This document shows positions 57,734 through 60,034 of a stretch of 60,034 nt of DNA, piece by piece. The stretch comes from Clostridia bacterium (GTDB taxonomy: Bacteria; Bacillota; Clostridia; UBA1381; UBA9506). The translations under genes and the position numbers were made by a program. The stretch spans positions 1 through 60,034 of the forward strand of contig JAFWAT010000048.1 of assembly GCA_017507525.1 (NCBI GenBank), given 5' to 3'. The number at the start of each line of letters is the position of its first letter. Within the stretch, counting starts at the first letter, position 1. A model generated the notes under the pieces. That model was not told where the DNA came from. It made no database searches and was given only the letters and a program-made list of their open reading frames with translations.

Positions 57734-60034
57734 ATGTATAGTGTTGTTAAACGTGACGGAAAACTTGTTGATTTTGACTTAAGTAAAATTAGTACTGCGA
57801 TTACACAGGCTTTTGAAACGTGTCAAATCCAGTATCACAACGATATTGTTGACTTTTTAGCACTAAAGGTTACAGCAGAATTTGCACCAAAGATTGAAGA
57901 TGAGAAAATATCGGTGGAACATATTCAGGACAGTGTGGAATCTGTTTTGATTAAGGCAGGCTACAGTGATGTTGCCAAGGCGTACATTATCTACCGCCGC
58001 CAGAGAGAAAAAATCCGTAATTTAAGTGCCACCATGGTGGACTATAAGGCCATTGTGGATAACTACTTAAACATTAATGACTGGCGTGTAAAAGAAAATT
58101 CAACCGTAACCTATTCTGTAGGTGGTTTAATTTTAAGTAACTCCGGTGCTGTTACAGCAAACTACTGGCTGTCTGAAATTTATGATGACGAAATCGGCAA
58201 TGCACACAGAAATGCCGATATTCATCTTCATGATCTTTCTATGCTGACCGGCTACTGTGCCGGTTGGTCATTAAAACAGCTGATTCAGGAAGGTTTAGGC
58301 GGTGTTCCCGGAAAAATTACTTCTGCTCCGGCAAGCCATTTATCCACGCTGTGTAATCAGATGGTTAACTTTTTGGGTATTATGCAGAATGAATGGGCAG
58401 GTGCTCAGGCGTTCTCTTCCTTTGATACCTATCTTGCGCCCTTTGTTAAGGTAGACAACTTAAGCCAGAAGGAAGTTAAGCAGTGCATTCAGTCCTTTGT
58501 TTACGGCGTGAATACTCCGTCTCGCTGGGGTACGCAGGCACCTTTTTCTAACATTACGCTTGACTGGGTTGTACCCAATGACTTGTCTGAGCTTAACTGT
58601 ATTGTTGGCGGCAAGGAGATGGACTTTAAGTATAAAGACTGTCAAAAGGAAATGGATATGGTGAACAAGGCGTTCATCGAAATCATGATCGAAGGCGATG
58701 CCAATGGTCGTGGCTTCCAGTATCCCATTCCCACCTATTCCATCACCAGTAACTTTGACTGGTCTGATACTGAAAACAACCGTTTGTTGTTTGAAATGAC
58801 AGCTAAATACGGCACACCTTATTTTTCTAACTATATTAACTCTGATATGGAGCCTTCTGACGTTCGTTCCATGTGCTGCCGTCTCCGCCTTGACCTGCGT
58901 GAACTTCGCAAAAAGTCCGGTGGTTTCTTTGGCAGCGGTGAATCTACCGGTTCTGTGGGCGTTGTTACCATTAACATCCCCAGAATTGCATACTTAGCTG
59001 AAAATGAAACAGATTTCTACACCCGCTTAGACAAAATGATGGATATTGCGGCTCGTTCCTTAAAAGTAAAACGTACCGTTATCAGCAAGCTCTTAGATGC
59101 AGGGTTGTATCCCTACACCAAGCGGTATCTGGGCAGCTTTGACAACCATTTCTCTACCATCGGTCTGGTTGGCATGAACGAAGCTTGCCTGAATGCAAAA
59201 TGGATTAAAGCAGACCTGACTAACGAACGTGCTCAGGCATTTACAAAGAATGTGTTAAATCACATGCGTGACCGTCTGTCTGACTATCAGGAGCAGTACG
59301 GTGACCTCTATAACTTAGAAGCAACTCCGGCAGAATCCACCGCTTTCCGTCTGGCAAAACACGACTTAAAGCACTATCCCGGCATTATTACGGCAGCTAA
59401 ATCTGCTGACGATAAGCCTTACTACACCAACAGCTCACATCTGCCTGTTGGTTATACCGAGGATATTTTCACTGCGCTGGATATTCAGGATGAATTACAA
59501 ACCCTGTATACCTCCGGTACTGTATTCCACGCATTCTTAGGTGAAAAACTGCCTGATTGGCGTGCAGCTGCAGATTTAGTCAGAAAAATTGCTGAAAATT
59601 ACAAATTGCCTTATTACACAATGTCTCCCACATATTCTGTATGTAAGAATCACGGTTATATTGCCGGTGAAGCCTTTACCTGCCCCGAGTGCGGTGCTAC
59701 AACTGAGGTTTACAGCCGTATTACCGGTTACTATCGTCCGGTTCAGAACTGGAACGACGGTAAGTCTCAGGAATATAAAGACCGTAAGGTATATGACATT
59801 GCGAGTTCCAAGCTGGAAAAGGGCGGTCTTCCGGTTCAGGCAGGAGAAGAGGTTGCAGCAGATTGCGGCGCTGTGCAAGATGGTGCATATCTGTTCACCA
59901 CAGCCACCTGCCCCAATTGCAAAATTGCTTGCTCTGTTTTAGATAAGGCTGGCGTTTCTTATGAAAAGCTTTTAGCCAATGAAAACGCTGAGCTTGCAAC
60001 CAAGCTGGGTGTGAAGCAGGCACCGACTCTTGTC
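57734..60034 (+). CDS. nrdD: Anaerobic ribonucleoside-triphosphate reductase with fused redoxin-like tail (cut by window edge)
   Basis: ATG at 57734 after AAGGAGG; open for 767 codons to the right edge. ATP-cone at about 1-95 (YSVVKRDGKLVDFDLSK), then the glycyl-radical reductase core (HLHDLSMLTGYCAGWSL, QYPIPTYSIT, GRGFQ), a zinc site with CKNHG and CPECG, and the glycyl radical loop SRITGYYRPVQNWNDGK (Gly665). After about 715 a thioredoxin/glutaredoxin-like domain starts with TCPNCK (Cys726, Cys729) and ends at the edge in QAPTLV. It reduces NTPs to dNTPs without oxygen. The fused redoxin could supply electrons in place of formate; that is inference. Confidence 0.95.
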   Translation, partial: MYSVVKRDGKLVDFDLSKISTAITQAFETCQIQYHNDIVDFLALKVTAEFAPKIEDEKISVEHIQDSVESVLIKAGYSDVAKAYIIYRRQREKIRNLSATMVDYKAIVDNYLNINDWRVKENSTVTYSVGGLILSNSGAVTANYWLSEIYDDEIGNAHRNADIHLHDLSMLTGYCAGWSLKQLIQEGLGGVPGKITSAPASHLSTLCNQMVNFLGIMQNEWAGAQAFSSFDTYLAPFVKVDNLSQKEVKQCIQSFVYGVNTPSRWGTQAPFSNITLDWVVPNDLSELNCIVGGKEMDFKYKDCQKEMDMVNKAFIEIMIEGDANGRGFQYPIPTYSITSNFDWSDTENNRLLFEMTAKYGTPYFSNYINSDMEPSDVRSMCCRLRLDLRELRKKSGGFFGSGESTGSVGVVTINIPRIAYLAENETDFYTRLDKMMDIAARSLKVKRTVISKLLDAGLYPYTKRYLGSFDNHFSTIGLVGMNEACLNAKWIKADLTNERAQAFTKNVLNHMRDRLSDYQEQYGDLYNLEATPAESTAFRLAKHDLKHYPGIITAAKSADDKPYYTNSSHLPVGYTEDIFTALDIQDELQTLYTSGTVFHAFLGEKLPDWRAAADLVRKIAENYKLPYYTMSPTYSVCKNHGYIAGEAFTCPECGATTEVYSRITGYYRPVQNWNDGKSQEYKDRKVYDIASSKLEKGGLPVQAGEEVAADCGAVQDGAYLFTTATCPNCKIACSVLDKAGVSYEKLLANENAELATKLGVKQAPTLV

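Overview
The window looks like chromosome from an anaerobic, endospore-forming member of the Clostridia (Firmicutes). Visible support: AGGAGG-type ribosome binding sites, many TTGACA/TATAAT promoters with exact 17-bp spacers, the Firmicutes order holB-darA-ricT and ybaB-dnaX with the SRP RNA beside dnaX, a CwlJ/GerQ-like spore germination pair, a BofC-like protein, a PPi-dependent phosphofructokinase and an anaerobic (glycyl radical) ribonucleotide reductase. No tRNA, rRNA, CRISPR array, transposase or phage module was recognised. The genus cannot be named from this sequence.

Region 1 (1-21,982, all minus strand) is one long, tightly packed Wzx/Wzy-type exopolysaccharide operon read from a single strong promoter at 21,954-21,982. 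Transcription order: membrane diguanylate cyclase (dCache-GAF-GGDEF-PAS), acyltransferase, Wzx flippase, GT32, GtrII-like transferase, YdjC deacetylase, PglC/WcaJ-type initiating phosphosugar transferase, GT4, a membrane metallophosphoesterase with a DnaA-N-like head, two Wzz-like co-polymerases (the second carries a C-terminal degenerate GGDEF domain), Wzy polymerase, GT4, three GT2 paralogues, an EAL phosphodiesterase and a GtrB/DPM1-like GT2 cut by the window edge. The operon therefore holds a c-di-GMP maker at its start, a c-di-GMP breaker near its end, and a GGDEF-derived domain on the chain-length regulator in between. This is the best candidate for an undescribed system: direct c-di-GMP (or GTP) control of polysaccharide chain length or export.

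Region 2 (22,083-31,404) holds housekeeping genes: tgt (broken by one in-frame TGA), an EF-G-like GTPase, cca and rny. After rny lies a roughly 1.85-kb cassette bounded by 52-bp inverted repeats. It contains mini-palindromes, a four-helix-bundle (S23-type) gene, a promoter/terminator unit that looks like a small RNA, and a lipoprotein gene.

Region 3 (31,575-36,288) carries cell-envelope genes: a D,D-carboxypeptidase, a BofC-like membrane protein, a WG-repeat/copper-amine-oxidase-N secreted protein and galE. Region 4 (36,312-42,941, minus) has an XRE regulator, ricT-holB-darA, a processive diacylglycerol-type glycosyltransferase, ybaB-dnaX and the SRP RNA. Region 5 (43,190-54,320, plus) has dprA-topA, gyrB-gyrA-XRE-pfp and a WecA/TagO-type transferase.

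Region 6 (54,406-60,034) has the divergent cwlJ-gerQ-like pair, a striking array of four 89-bp tandem repeats, an AEC transporter, nrdG (frameshifted) and nrdD behind a promoter with NrdR boxes; nrdD runs off the end.
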